Below, in pieces: positions 1 through 10,155 of a stretch of 64,000 nucleotides of DNA. Positions within the stretch are counted from its first letter, which is position 1. Every line of letters begins with the position of its first letter. Both the position numbers and the translations under genes were made by a program. The stretch is taken from contig NC_057810.1 of assembly GCF_018294505.1 (NCBI RefSeq), forward strand, positions 704,711,095 through 704,775,094, written 5' to 3'. The notes under the pieces are model-generated. The model was not told the origin of the DNA. It worked only from the letters and a program-made list of their open reading frames with translations, and made no database searches. This DNA is from Triticum aestivum. Lineage: Eukaryota; Streptophyta; Magnoliopsida; Poales; Poaceae.

Positions 1-100
1 ATTGAAAAAAGCTTCAACCATAGACACAGAAAGCTTCAATGGCACTTCCTAACAAGGGGAAGCTGCAACCGTAGTTGGATTTTGCTACTACCAGCTAAGC

Positions 101-330
101 TTTTTGCTACATCCATCAGGCGGAGCTGCGACCTCGCGATGACGACAACGACGATTTTTGCTGCAACCCTAGTAGTTTTTTGCTACTACCGCTGAAATTT
201 TTGCTACATCCATGCAAGGTGGAGTTGCGACCTCGCGAAGACGGCGACGGTGTTTGATTTTTGCTGCAACTGTAGTTTATTTTTTGCTACTACGGGTGAA
301 TTATTTGCTACATCCATTCAAAATGGCGTT
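101..330. repeat. Three tandem copies of a ~100 bp unit
   Basis: Units start near 101, 198 and 302. Each opens with TTTTTGCTACATCCAT and goes on through GGAGTTGCGACCTCGCG and TTTTTGCTGCAAC; the third copy is incomplete. The spacing is 97 and 104 bp. Such GCTGCAAC/GCTACATCC repeats look like transposon subterminal sequence, but the element itself runs off the left edge, so the family is not assigned. Confidence 0.6.
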
Positions 331-1146
331 GATTGACTGACGGCCGCCATCGACATAATTTCCTGCAGCGAGCATCAATGGCGAGGGGCGGCGGCCGAGC
401 TACAACCGCCGCCATCAAGAGCTGCAACTCAGGTGGAGTTGTTGCATGGGGACCGGCGACGAGGACGGCCGGCGACGGCGGGGACCGACGACGAGGACGT
501 CCGACGAGGGCGGGGTTCGGCGGCGACGAGGAAGACCGGCGAGGATGGGGACCGACGACCACCGGAGGGGACAGGAGGCGCGGCGCCGTGCTCCCTCGAA
601 CAGGACTGCCCGAGGAAGAAGAAAGAGAGCTGGGGTGATTCATTTTTTTTTCTTGGATCCAATCGAACGGCCGTACGCACATGCATCGGGCGGTTGCGGT
701 GCGACAGGCCGAAACTTTCGGCCGGCGCACCGGCGCAGAGTGCTGCCCTTTTCATAAACATTTTTTGGGAAAAGGCAATGGTCAATGGTCAAACGACTGG
801 CCAGTCAACCAGTCCAACCAAGCAAGCGACCCTGGAGTTCGTGTGTGACCCGGAATTCGCATGTGTTGGGCCGGCCCATACGAGGAGGCGCATGAGCGCC
901 GGTTTGGCGACTTGGCGCTTAAGGTCCCGAACAGGAGTTCTGGAAATAAATGGTTCGGTCTTAACCAAACTTGTGCGCCCAAAGGACATTGACATAGGGG
1001 ATGCCGAGATGGGCAGCTGATTCGATCACTTGATCAGATAGGAGAGCAAGCCCATCTTTGCATGCTCTGGCTCGTGGTCTGTCAGTGGCAGGGTGAGGGT
1101 TTTGGGCAAGGAACCAGGTGACGAATTTTTACATTCCCCTCAGCTT
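331..1146. other. Non-coding stretch, no gene recognised
   Basis: GC-rich sequence (430-620) with overlapping open frames on both strands, none with recognisable protein character, then unique-looking sequence. The open frames are best explained by high GC and few stop codons. Confidence 0.5.
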
Positions 1147-1166
1147 TTAGTTTCCAGATGGCCTTA

Positions 1167-1224
1167 TGTTCTGGACGAGCAATGGAGCCAGGAACTGTTC
1201 TGGACGAGCAATGGAGCCAGGAAC
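1167..1224. repeat. Perfect 29 bp tandem duplication in gene A
   Basis: Two identical 29 bp units, 1167-1195 and 1196-1224, each starting TGTTCTGGACGAGC and ending GAGCCAGGAAC. 29 is not a multiple of 3, so the duplication shifts the gene A frame: the minus-strand frame ends at 1147, whereas with one unit it would run on to about 1082. Confidence 0.9.
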
Positions 1225-1287
1225 TCGCCGCACTCCCATGACGAGCATACCGCACGCCGCCAGCGCGTCGATTAGCTTCCAACTAGC

Positions 1288-2209
1288 CAGGGCCGGCCCT
1301 GTGTTTTGGAAGGCCTTAGGCGAACTCGGTGACATGGGCCCCTATATAAATTTCAACCAAATTTGACTATAATAATTCAACTGACTCCATCGACAACAAT
1401 AATAACTAAATTCGAACTGACTCCATCGACCACAATAATACTAAAAAGATGGCAAAATAAAACTAACATGCCATGATTACCTCAAATAAGAATCAAATTC
1501 AACTGACTCCATCGACAACAATAATACTTCAGTGCTTCAAAAAAGTTTCTTCGGACGTTTTTTGATGCAATAATACTTTCTTTTTTTCTTCTCCTTTTTT
1601 CAGCACCAACATCTTCTTCTTAGGCAACATGGCAGGATAATGTCCTAAAATCATGAAGAAAAGAGGGTACAAAGAATTAAGAATTTATAATCAGATGATT
1701 GAAACCCTAGACATACATGTGGATAGTTGAATACGTACATACTACTGAAATTGTCAAATTGGGATCTGGGGGGATGGATTAGGTCATCAGGAACATGGAT
1801 GGATCATGGATATATATACGGGCTGAAGAAACTGACGGATGGAATGGATCATGGATTTCCTCGTTGGCTCGTTGCAGACTTTGGGTTACCGGATTGCTAT
1901 GCGGCGCGCACGGCGGCAAGCCGGCGGAGGCCGAGACGGCAAGGCGCCGAGCGCCGAGCGGCAGGCAGGACGAAGAGATTAGAGACCAACCGTCCAGACT
2001 CCAGACGAAGGAAAAGAAAATGAGGAGCCGGTACCGATCGCTAGCGCTAGCGTAACGCTTCGTAATCGCATGGGCCTCGCGCCCTAGCCCATCTCGCTTT
2101 TTTACCATTTTTTGCTGGGCATTAGTATGTATATGTACTACATCATGGGCCCCCTCCCGCCTGGGCCCTGGGCCGCCGCCCCACCGCCCATGCACCAGGG
2201 TCGGCCCTG
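1288..2209. mobile_element. Non-autonomous hAT (DTA) element, 922 bp
   Basis: Left end CAGGGCCGGCCCTG at 1288 and right end, reverse-complemented, CAGGGCCGACCCTG ending at 2209. It is flanked by a perfect 8 bp duplication CAACTAGC (1280-1287 and 2210-2217), the hAT target-site length. The interior has three copies of AACTGACTCCATCGAC (about 1379, 1418, 1503) and no transposase. It lies inside an exon of gene A. Confidence 0.88.
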
Positions 2210-2443
2210 CAACTAGCATTCCTGTAGTACTCTTGCAGTGCCTCCTCTAACCCGTCGTACGCCGGCGTCGGGCCAGACCCCTCGCCGCGCGACCAAGATA
2301 CGGCGTGTCGGCGACGCCAAGATGCGGTAGTTGGACCCGGGGCTGGCGACCCTGCATGCAGGCCCGATTAATTGGTCAAGAAAAATAAGGGGTATACCCT
2401 GGTTACCAATCAAGCGATAGGATGGGATGGGATGCAAACCTGA

Positions 2444-3317
2444 GAGTGTGTTTGGTAGGGTGCATGGAGGGTGTATGAGGGCAAAAGTTCTCAATCCGAC
2501 CCACTTTTGCTTGTTTGATAGGGTGCATGGGCTCACCTGGGCTATGCTATCTGATGCATAAAAGTGCCCTTAGCCATGCTCATCTCATGCACCCCAGACA
2601 GGGTGCATGGAGGCAGCTATGCTGGCCCTGACACTCGTCCCCACCGACCAGACCACGTCTAGATATGTTTACTTTTTCAAAAAAAAAATCAGAATTTTAA
2701 AATTTGTTTAAATTTTCGAAAAACTTCATAATTTCAGAAAAAATGGGAAAAAAATTAATTTCAAAATTGTTTAAGTTAAAAAAAATCAAAATTTCAAAAT
2801 TTGTTTGAATTTTCAATAAATATTAGAAATTTCAATTTTTCTAAAAAAATCATAAATGTTTGGAATTTCAAAAGGAAATCAAAATTTGTTTGAATGTTGA
2901 AAAAAAATAGAATTTTAAGTTTTATAAAATATTCAAAATTTCAATATTTGTTTAAATTTTCAAAAAAACTCGGAATTTCAGATATGTTCGAATTTTCAAA
3001 AAAAATCAGAATTCCAAATTTTAGTTTATTTTTCAAAAAAGTTTAGAATTTCAAATTTTGTTTAAATTTTCAAAATATGTTTAAATTTGTGTTGACATTT
3101 TTTTATTTTGTTCATCATTCAAAAAAATATTCAGAATTCGAAATTGTTCAGCATGTCTAAACACATGCAGGCTGCCAAACAAAATCTCAGCTCAGCATGC
3201 CTCAGCGCATACATCACTGCCAAACAACAACAACTGCATGGACTCAGCATGTCTACACTCAGCATGTATGAGAGGAGAACAACTAGGTTAGGTCCATACA
3301 TGCTACCAAACACACCC
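2444..3317. mobile_element. MITE with GTGTGTTTGGTA inverted repeats, AT-rich interior
   Basis: Left end GAGTGTGTTTGGTA (2444) and right end, reverse-complemented, GGGTGTGTTTGGTA (3317), flanked by TGA on both sides (2441-2443, 3318-3320). The 3 bp duplication and TGTTTGG-type end suggest a PIF/Harbinger-like origin, though TGA is not the usual TWA. About 2665-3130 is low-complexity AT-rich sequence built from variants of TTTGAATTTTCAAAAAAATC. There is no coding capacity. It interrupts gene A exon 1 a few bases from the CACTA1 insertion. Confidence 0.7.
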
Positions 3318-3343
3318 TGAGGAACGTGGCTGCCCCCGGTGGT

Positions 3344-3560
3344 CACTAGTGCAGAACCGGCCTTTAGTGCCGGTTCGTGACGTCCTTTAGTGCCGGTTCG
3401 CAAATCGGCACTAAAGAGTGGGGACTAAAGGTCTCCCCCCCTCTTTAGTACCGGTTCGTCATGAACCGGCGCTAAAGAGCCACCACGTGGCACGAGCCAG
3501 GCCCGGTTGCGTGTAGGACATTAGTACCGGTTGGTAACACCAATCGGTACTAAATGTTTG
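3344..3560. repeat. Left terminus and subterminal repeats of CACTA1
   Basis: After the CACTA end come direct and inverted copies of a motif close to CTTTAGTGCCGGTTCG (about 3361, 3384, 3440, 3519 and inverted ACCGGCGCTAAAG). In En/Spm such subterminal motifs are binding sites for TNPA; here that role is inferred by family. Confidence 0.8.
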
Positions 3561-3724
3561 GGTGCTTTTTTTAATTTTTGCTTTAATTTTGTGCTTTCAA
3601 TTGGCTTTATTTTCCATTTAATTCTTTTTTGTTTGCTGGTATTTCACGATACTACAAATTGTACACGTTATGCATATATATAAATAGATTTTCTCGTACG
3701 TAGAACCGCATATATTTGGTTTTA

Positions 3725-3726
<2 letters not shown>

Positions 3727-3795
<69 letters not shown>
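3727..3795. repeat. (TA)n microsatellite
   Basis: About 34 uninterrupted TA units inside CACTA1, downstream of the last exon of the Ulp1-like gene. The alternating Tyr/Ile frame across it is an artefact of the repeat. Confidence 0.97.
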
Positions 3796-3797
<2 letters not shown>

Positions 3798-3908
3798 TTG
3801 AATGTCTCACAGCCAACACCATTAACTATTCACACATACACATGTATATACATATGCAATTTCTCCTACATGTTGCCTTGGTGCCTTCGGAGCACGATGA
3901 CAAGTGGT

Positions 3909-6900
3909 TCATGGGGGCGGTAGCGGGTAATAGTATTCTCCTTTGGGATCTATGACCTGGTTGAGCAAAAATCCGGCTATTTCCTCTTGAAGTGCTAGTA
4001 TGCGGTCCGCTGTTAGGAGCTTATCCCGCACCTCTCTGAACTATTAAGAAGGAGATCAATATGCATGTGTATTAGTTGTGTTACAAGATATTGATAATGG
4101 TGTGAATAGAGTTCTGACAACGTACCCAGTCCTGTCTTTGAGATCTGCTCCTTTCGGACGCCATCATGCGAATGTTCTCACAAACGTAGAATGCACATAG
4201 ATCATTCCCCGACGCCTGCTTCAGGGCCTTTACGAGAATGGAATTGAATCAGATAATAATTAATCAAGCATGATAATTGATTAATGGTATTGAAACAAGA
4301 ATTAAATAGATGGCTATCTAGCTAGTACTACTTAATTACTTACCCTTGGTCGATGTCAAAACAACTTTTTTGGCCATTTGCCTGGAGTCACCTTGATGAA
4401 CTTTGCCCAAGCCCTGCCCGCCGGCAAAGAAAATCAATAAAGGGGTTATTAAATAGTTCATATCAGGAAATGACGAACTAATAATAGGCCGAGATATAGT
4501 TAATAATGATTGAAATTACCTGTTGACTATCCCCTTCATGATGGTGTAGTCTTTATCTTCTTTAAGTAGCAAGTCGAGTACTTCAACTGTTGTTTTGTCA
4601 ACTTTAATGACTAACAAGATCTAGTGGAAACTGCATGCGCACACGTTTGCATGTCTTAATTAAGCGGGCATGTGCATAAAATTAATCAACTATCGTAAAC
4701 CGTATACATTTAATTATTAACATCTAGCTAGCTAGTAAGCAAAAACAGAATTTGTATTAACTCACAGGAAGTTGTAAGGAAGTAGTATATCTTCATTGCC
4801 ATTGAGGCGCTTCAAGAACTCTAGCATGATTTCCTCTACACTTGCTTGAGAAGTTGCAAGATTCCATGTGTACTCATTAATGGTATTTGGGTCAATGAAC
4901 CCAATGCCATAGCATCCAGATTTTTTCATTTCATACATCTTCATCCTGCATATAATACCACAGAAAAGAATATATAGTAAGGATAATTCCATGTAATGAT
5001 TGATCAAAAATTACAGAAAGAAATCACTTACAAACAATAGCAACTGACGAGAGATTTGTCGAGTGCGTCTTGATTATATAACTGAAATAGTTCTGAATAC
5101 TCAACGGACACAGCTTTCTCATGGTAGTAATGGTCCTGCTTGACATTCACCATGAGGGACAATCGATCTGAAATCTTGGTAATGTTCATGTACCATTGAT
5201 GCAATTCATACATTCTCGTTGGGAGGTTCTTGACCTTGTCTGGCGCGACCAAAGGTTGGCCCCGGACATATTTCCGTTTTACTTCATCCTCTCTAAGCAA
5301 AGGCATGGGCTCGATCTCGAGGAGTTGTCCAACAGTGATGTTGAGAACTTCAGCCTGCATTATATGCTCCTCCGTTATTACCACATTGCCCACCTCGGGA
5401 ACATGCACTGTTTGCCCACAATAATATTGGGCGCGCGTACTGTCACCTGTTGTTGGCACAACAAGCGAGGGGATCGATTGCGCCGCCTGTTCTCCCAGCT
5501 GGGGAATGGTTTTCCCGCATTTTTTGGCAGCTGCTTCTTGTTTGCTCGATCCCGATTTAGACGTGCTCGCCTCCCTTTGTAGACGTGCTCGATTTAACTT
5601 CCTGATGTGGCGCTCATAGTCTGTGTCAACAGGCTTGGGAGCTGGTGGTTGAGCCATACGAATGAAGTGGTCAATCGTTTCCTCAGGCACTTTCTCCCTT
5701 GGCGGCGGTGGCGGTTTCGGTGCAAAATGGGCTTCCACCTCGGCCTTCGATATGGCTGTGATTTCCTCCTCGGACCTGTCATAAGACCTCTGCGGAAGAG
5801 GCTTGAGGCTTGGACCATATTTATATCGCTTGCCTCCGCCTGTACTTCCTGTACTACCTCGACTCGTACCGCTATGCACCAAAGCTGAGGGGTGTCTCTT
5901 CTGCGATTGCTGAGGCGGCGGAGACGGCTGACGGGACTGAGTTGGACGAGGAGGAGTGGCCTGAGGTTGTGCCGGACTTGGAGGAGGAGTGGACGTCTGA
6001 CGCTGTGGCGGACTTGGAGAAGGAGGATTGTCCTGACACTTTGCCGGACTTGGAGGAGGAGGAGTGGCCTGACACTTTGTCGGACTTGGTGGACTTGCAG
6101 GAGCGGGAGACTGCTGACTTGGTGGCGGACTTCGACGAGGAGTCGGCTGACGCGGTGTCAGTGGCCTTCGAAAGATGATGCAATCCTTTTTCCATAGGAT
6201 GATACGATGTTTGGCCTCTCCGAGAAAGCGCTCGCCGTCACCTCCAGCAATGTCAAGCTGTAGCCCCGAATATGGTGGGTCCACCACCTCATCAACCAAG
6301 ACACGAGCATAGCCCGCTGGAATCGGGTTGCAATGGAAGGTTGCCTCGGGGGGATTTGTGAAAGCACAGCCGTCCGCCACCTTCATGGATATGTTCTTCA
6401 TTTTGACGTGTAGCTCGCAGTTAGTGTTCTCCGTGATGTCATCCACGGGGTATCTACCTAGCATTGCGTCGTCCGAGGCAGCCGAACCCACGCCGCTTCT
6501 CGGCATGGATGGGCCGGTGCTATCCAATGCTGGATCATCCGCTAGCTGCTGCAGCTGCTGAGACCCCCTTTGATGGGTAAGTGAGTCGATCTGCTCCTGC
6601 TGCCGCTGGAATTTGACTGCCAATTCCGCTTGACTTGCTTCTAGGCCTTGAAGGCGTTCATAGTCCCGCTTCCTCTGCTCCTCCTCCATCTTCCTCTTCT
6701 TCTCCTCCGCAATCTTCTTTCTCGCACGGGTTCTGTAGTCGGTGTTCCAGTCTAAAAACCCCTCATACCACGGAATAGCACCCTTGCCTCGTGTTCTTCC
6801 CGGGTGTTCAGGATTTCCCAGGGCACGCTTAAGCTCGTCGTTCTCTCTGTTGGGCTGGAACACCCCCGTTCATGCCTCTTCTATTGCAACAAGTATCGCA

Positions 6901-7962
6901 TCGTCGGCTCCCTTCAGACTTGCCCTCGTCGAAACATTGCCTGTCTCCAAGTCCAACTCCTCCCCATGCGCATAGAACCAAGTCCTGACCCTGGGGGGCC
7001 AGCTCTTAGTAGCCGGAGTGACACCTGCATCATCCATCTCTTTCTCAGACTTATCCCACTTAGGCATTGCCACCGCATAGCCACCTGGCCCCAGCTTATG
7101 GAACTTATCCTTTTTTCGGCATTCTTCTTGTTTATTCTCGACCGTTCCTTAGCTAATTCCGAATCCTTGAATTTCACGAAATCGTCCCAATGATCATGTT
7201 GGTTCTCTAGTGTTCCCTTGAATACTGGAGTCTTCCTTCCTCCCTTGACGTACTTCTTCCATTCACGATTCTTGTGGTTCTTGAATGCAATCGCCATCAT
7301 CCTAAGAGCAGCCTCCTTGACTTTCTGCACATCTGCTTCTGTGAAATGATCTGGTAGGGTGAAATGTTCCATGAGAGTATCCCAAAGCAGATCTTTTTGA
7401 TTCTTGTCGACAAAAGTAACATCTGGACGTGGCTTTGCTGGCTCTCTCCATTCTTGAAGTTTGATCGAGAGTTGGTCCTTCACAAGAACTCCGCACTGAC
7501 GAACGAACTTGTCCGCAATCTTCTTAGGCGCTAATGGTTTGCCAGTAGGGCTGCATGCCTTGATATTGTACTTTACGCCCGGCTTCAACTTTTTGTTCGG
7601 GCCTCGTTTCGTCATTTTGCCTGAAGATTTGTTCGATCCGGATGGCTGAAAGAACAAAGATCGATTCGTTAATATATCTTCAAGTCATCTAAAACATGGG
7701 ATGATCACCAGATGCCTGCTTATATAAATATATATACCTCGCCGGTCTTTGTTGTTTCAGGATCAACATGTTCTTCGTCATCGTCATAATCGTAGTTCAT
7801 GACTTCATCAATTTCGTCGTCGCGATCGAATATCATATCACCCTCTCCGGTGTTGTTTAGAAATTCGGAGCCGTCATAATCTTCTTCATTCTGATTATCA
7901 TCTGGCCCGCGTATCATATCGAACATGGTCTGTTCTCCCTCTCTGTCGGTATTGTGTGCCAT
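3909..7962 (-). pseudogene. CACTA1 second gene: TNPA-like (Transposase_24-type) protein with C-terminal Ulp1-like protease, seven exons, broken
   Basis: Exon model from splice signals: 7738-7962 (acidic N-terminus), 5032-7645 (large exon), 4766-4945, 4520-4630, 4344-4413, 4136-4227 and 3909-4040. The large exon holds the plant En/Spm Transposase_24-like region (with FVKFKDSELAKERSRINKKN), the conserved FQPNRENDELKRALGNPEHP block, a coiled coil, a module with YPVDDITENTNC, and a long proline-rich linker. The last five exons match a C48 (Ulp1) protease: GFIDPNTINEY, then FH followed by a stop where Trp is expected (4621-4623), ILLVIKVDK, VLD, and GNDLCAFYVCENIR with the catalytic Cys codon at 4195-4197. 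Lesions: a 1-base indel in the T6 run at 7111-7116, an in-frame TGA at 6870-6872, and the Trp-to-stop change. The His, Asp and Cys positions survive. By family it acts in the nucleus on element ends; the protease substrate is unknown. Confidence 0.8.
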
Positions 7963-8132
7963 AGCTTTTGTTTAACTAATCCAAAAGAAATATAAAACAA
8001 TTTAGTATTCAAATTACATCGTCTCGAATAATAGATATAATCTCGAATACATCGTCTAGAATAATAGATATAATCTCGAATACATCATCTCGAATAATAT
8101 ATAATATTGAATAGTACATCACTGGCTATTAG

Positions 8133-8564
8133 CTAATAAAGATCGAATACTACAGAAGAATCTAGGACACTCGCGGTTCCTCTGGCGCGGGCGGTGGACA
8201 CCCAAAGAGAAGGAACCCTCACAGGATCATAGCTGAAGTGAGATCCCCGAAGATACTGCCACGTATTGGAGAACCTGCCGCCCTCTAACGCAACCATGTA
8301 GCGATGGACGTGCTCGTCCTCCTCCCTGACACGGCGACGTACCACCTCCGGCGGGGCCGGGTCCCTCCGCACCGAAACTGGCCCACGCGAACGCCACCAA
8401 ACGAGATCAGGGTCGACGACGGGACCTGCGGTCGGGTTCCTCATCAAGCGGCGCGCCCCTCCAAGCAGCACCTCCTAGTGCCAGCCCGGCGGAGCCCAGT
8501 CCCGGACATGGGTCGACTGGACGTCGTCGCGGACGGGTCGACGGCGAGGATGCGGGCCGGGCAT
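8133..8564 (-). pseudogene. CACTA1-borne unknown ORF upstream of the TNPA-like gene, with an in-frame stop
   Basis: From an ATG at 8564 the frame begins MPGPHPRRRPVRDDVQS and has one TAG about 30 codons in (near 8475). It then stays open to 8133 through WWRSRGPVSVRRDPAPPEV, VREEDEHVHRYM and LRGSHFSYDPVRVPSL. The composition is protein-like (charged, few low-complexity runs). It lies upstream of exon 1 of the TNPA-like gene and may be a separate short gene or a 5' exon. I do not know its function. Confidence 0.5.
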
Positions 8565-8579
8565 CGTCGAGAACAAATA

Positions 8580-8940
8580 CTAGTTATATGCCCGCAAAAA
8601 GTAATATTTTTTTAATGATTGGATTTTGATAACTAAAATTTCTAACATTTCTATATAACACTAATTATGGTAATCTAAATAATCTAAATAACACTAAAAT
8701 TTCTAACATTTCTAACATTTCTATATAACACTAATTTTTAACATTTCTATATAACACTAATTTCTAACTGATTAAGCACTAATTATATCCATCTAACAAG
8801 CATTCATACATATATAATAGTGAAAAAATAATAATCTAAATAATCTAAACTAATTAAACACTAATTATCTAAAATAATTAAACATACACAATAATAATCT
8901 AAACTAATTAAAGACTAATTATCTAAACTAATTAAAGATG
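8580..8940. other. AT-rich non-coding stretch in CACTA1
   Basis: Repeats of AACACTAAATTTCTAACATT and AATAATCTAAACTAATTAAA variants; no gene. It separates the unknown ORF from the GC-rich tandem array. Confidence 0.7.
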
Positions 8941-8984
8941 CTTGTGTGTGTGTGTGTACGGGCTCGGGGCTGGAGGGCTCACAG

Positions 8985-9235
8985 TGGGCGATGGCGACGG
9001 CGAGGCGACGGCGAGGCGAGGCGACGGCGAGGAGAGGCGACGGCGAGGCGACGGCCGGGGCGGCGACGGCGGGGACGGCGCGACGGGGACGGGGACAGCG
9101 CGACGGGGACGGCGCGACGGGGACGGGCCTGGGGCGGCGACGGAGACGAGGGCGGCGACGGGGACGGGGGCGGCGACGGAGACGAGCGGCGACGTCGGAG
9201 ACGATCGAGGGCGGCGGCGACGGTGACGAAGACGA
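8985..9235. repeat. GC-rich tandem array (GGCGACGGCGAG / GACGGGGACGGC)
   Basis: Imperfect 6-12 bp units of GGCGAC, GACGGCGAGGC and GACGGGGACGG for about 250 bp. Long overlapping frames on both strands here are repeat artefacts (Arg/Gly/Asp or Pro/Ser/Arg only). It sits just downstream, on the minus strand, of a TATA-like box at 9271-9280. Confidence 0.85.
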
Positions 9236-9270
9236 CGGAACAGAGGGAAACTGAAATTTTCGTAGCAGTT

Positions 9271-9450
9271 GTATATATAGAGGGCACCTTTAGTACCGGT
9301 TGGATCCACCAACCGGTACTAAAGGCCTGTTTTAGCCAGGCCAAGCGGCGGGAAGTGACCCCCTTTAGTATCGGGTGGTGGCACAAACCGGTACTAAAGT
9401 CCCCCCCTTTAGTGCCGGTTTGTGCCACGACCCGGTACTAAAGGTGGTGC
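9271..9450. promoter_or_regulatory. Internal subterminal-like repeat block with minus-strand TATA box
   Basis: Four arms of the TTTAGTACCGGTT motif occur far inside CACTA1: CTTTAGTACCGGTTGG (about 9289), its inverse ACCGGTACTAAAGG (about 9313), CTTTAGTATCGGG (about 9363) with inverse ACCGGTACTAAAG (about 9389), and CTTTAGTGCCGG (about 9408) with CGGTACTAAAGG (about 9432). A TATA-like CTATATATAC reads on the minus strand at 9271-9280, pointing at the TNPA-like gene. At the 14783 end the same repeat type also precedes the minus-strand genes. Inference: a second TNPA-bindable promoter region. Confidence 0.6.
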
Positions 9451-9478
9451 GCTGGCGCAAGTGCGGTGCGGAAGTTTA

Positions 9479-9520
9479 GTCCCACCTCGCTAATCGAGGG
9501 GCTACCGCACTGGTTTATAA
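9479..9520 (+). promoter_or_regulatory. Plant snRNA-type promoter: USE plus TATA, Pol III spacing
   Basis: GTCCCACCTCG at 9479-9489 matches the plant upstream sequence element RTCCCACATCG at 10 of 11 positions. TTTATAA follows at 9514-9520, leaving 24 bases between. In plant snRNA genes a USE-TATA gap of about 24 is typical of Pol III (U6/U3 type) and about 33-34 of Pol II. No RGCCCR monocot element was noticed just upstream. The transcript would run on the plus strand, away from the TNPA-like gene. Confidence 0.5.
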
Positions 9521-9542
9521 GCCCCAGTGCGGTAGCTCTCTC

Positions 9543-9693
9543 GAGCTCCTCTCCTAATCAGGCCTACTAGGCCTACCTGTCCTCCTCGCCTTGTGGGCCT
9601 ACTGGGCCTTCGCGGGCCTGCATCCTGGCCCAACGTAAAGTTGTGTCGCTAGTCGTATGCAGGCCGCTTTGGCTCAGAAGGCGGGCTTTTTTT
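9543..9693 (+). ncRNA. Candidate Pol III transcript inside CACTA1
   Basis: Predicted from the USE/TATA pair: start about 23-26 bases after the TATA, end in the T7 run at 9687-9693, about 145-150 nt. A perfect 9 bp stem is possible between GGCCTGCAT (9615-9623) and ATGCAGGCC (9657-9665), and there are several AGGCCT/GGGCCT motifs that could pair. I found no C/D or H/ACA boxes and no match to U3, U6 or 7SL as I know them. It could instead be an ordinary Pol II leader or a non-functional relic. Confidence 0.35.
9687..9693 (+). terminator. T7 run, candidate Pol III terminator
   Basis: Seven T after GCGGGC, about 167 bases downstream of the TATA box. Further T-rich sequence follows (TTTTTTTTGC about 9706), so a backup stop also exists. 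Confidence 0.35.
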
Positions 9694-10155
9694 CGTATTT
9701 TTTTTGCTTTATTTTTTTTGTTTTATTTATTTTTGAGTTGTTTTTTGCTGTATTTAGAGTTTCTTTGTGAATATTTTTGCTTTAGGTACAAAAAATTACA
9801 AACTTTCTGTTAGTGCCGGTAGATTTCAAATTTGAATAGTTTAAATTTTGAATTACTTGAAATTTGTACAAAGTGCATCCAGTTTTTGCCGTAACCCTCT
9901 CTACTTTCTTGCACATGCTATTTGTATGAAATTATGATACCATGCCAACTTTCAACCTTTTCTGAGTTCATTTGAATTGCTTTTCAATTTCAGGGTCATT
10001 TAGCTGGAAAAAAAATCAGTAAATGCATGAAAAGAATTTGTTTGCACATAAAATTTCTTCGCGTTTCAAATGCCAAAACACATAACTACCTTAACTATTA
10101 CAGACATTCCCTCCTGGGTGTGAAACACAGAAGAAAGTGATGATAGTGAAGCCGA
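9694..10155. other. AT-rich non-coding spacer in CACTA1
   Basis: T-rich sequence, then AATTTGAATAGTTTAAATTT-type sequence. No open frame with protein character; it lies 3' of the TNP2 tail. Confidence 0.6.

Larger units (their letters stand above)
1147..3343 (-). pseudogene. Gene A, 3' portion (end of exon 1 plus exon 2), broken by a hAT element and a MITE
   Basis: Read on the minus strand, exon 1 of gene A continues from the CACTA1 junction through 3343-3318 (GAATFL), skips the MITE, and goes on at 2443-2394 (RFASHP, then a possible donor GGTAACC). After a short intron ending GCATGCAG (about 2341), a frame runs to the hAT target at 2217 and continues without a break at 1279. Joined over the 8 bp duplication it reads YDGLEEALQEYYRNAS then WKLIDALAACGMLVMGV, a plausible amphipathic stretch followed by a hydrophobic helix. 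It ends at 1147 after a 29 bp tandem duplication that shifts the frame. The exon 1/exon 2 phase does not fit cleanly, so the exact splice sites are unresolved. The function is unknown. The paralogue at 35764-36197 has the same exon 1 ending (ATFLRFASH), which supports the reconstruction. Confidence 0.6.

Noticed and set aside
2665..3130. AT-rich repeats as a satellite or matrix-attachment region
   Set aside because: They are the interior of the MITE and have no regular unit; no evidence for a separate function.
3716..3955. 79-codon frame starting in the TA microsatellite
   Set aside because: The Tyr/Ile alternation is the (TA)n repeat; the rest overlaps the last exon of the Ulp1-like gene on the other strand.
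8938..9441. Overlapping 94-167 codon frames on both strands
   Set aside because: They are translations of the GGCGAC/GACGGGG tandem array and adjoining subterminal repeats.
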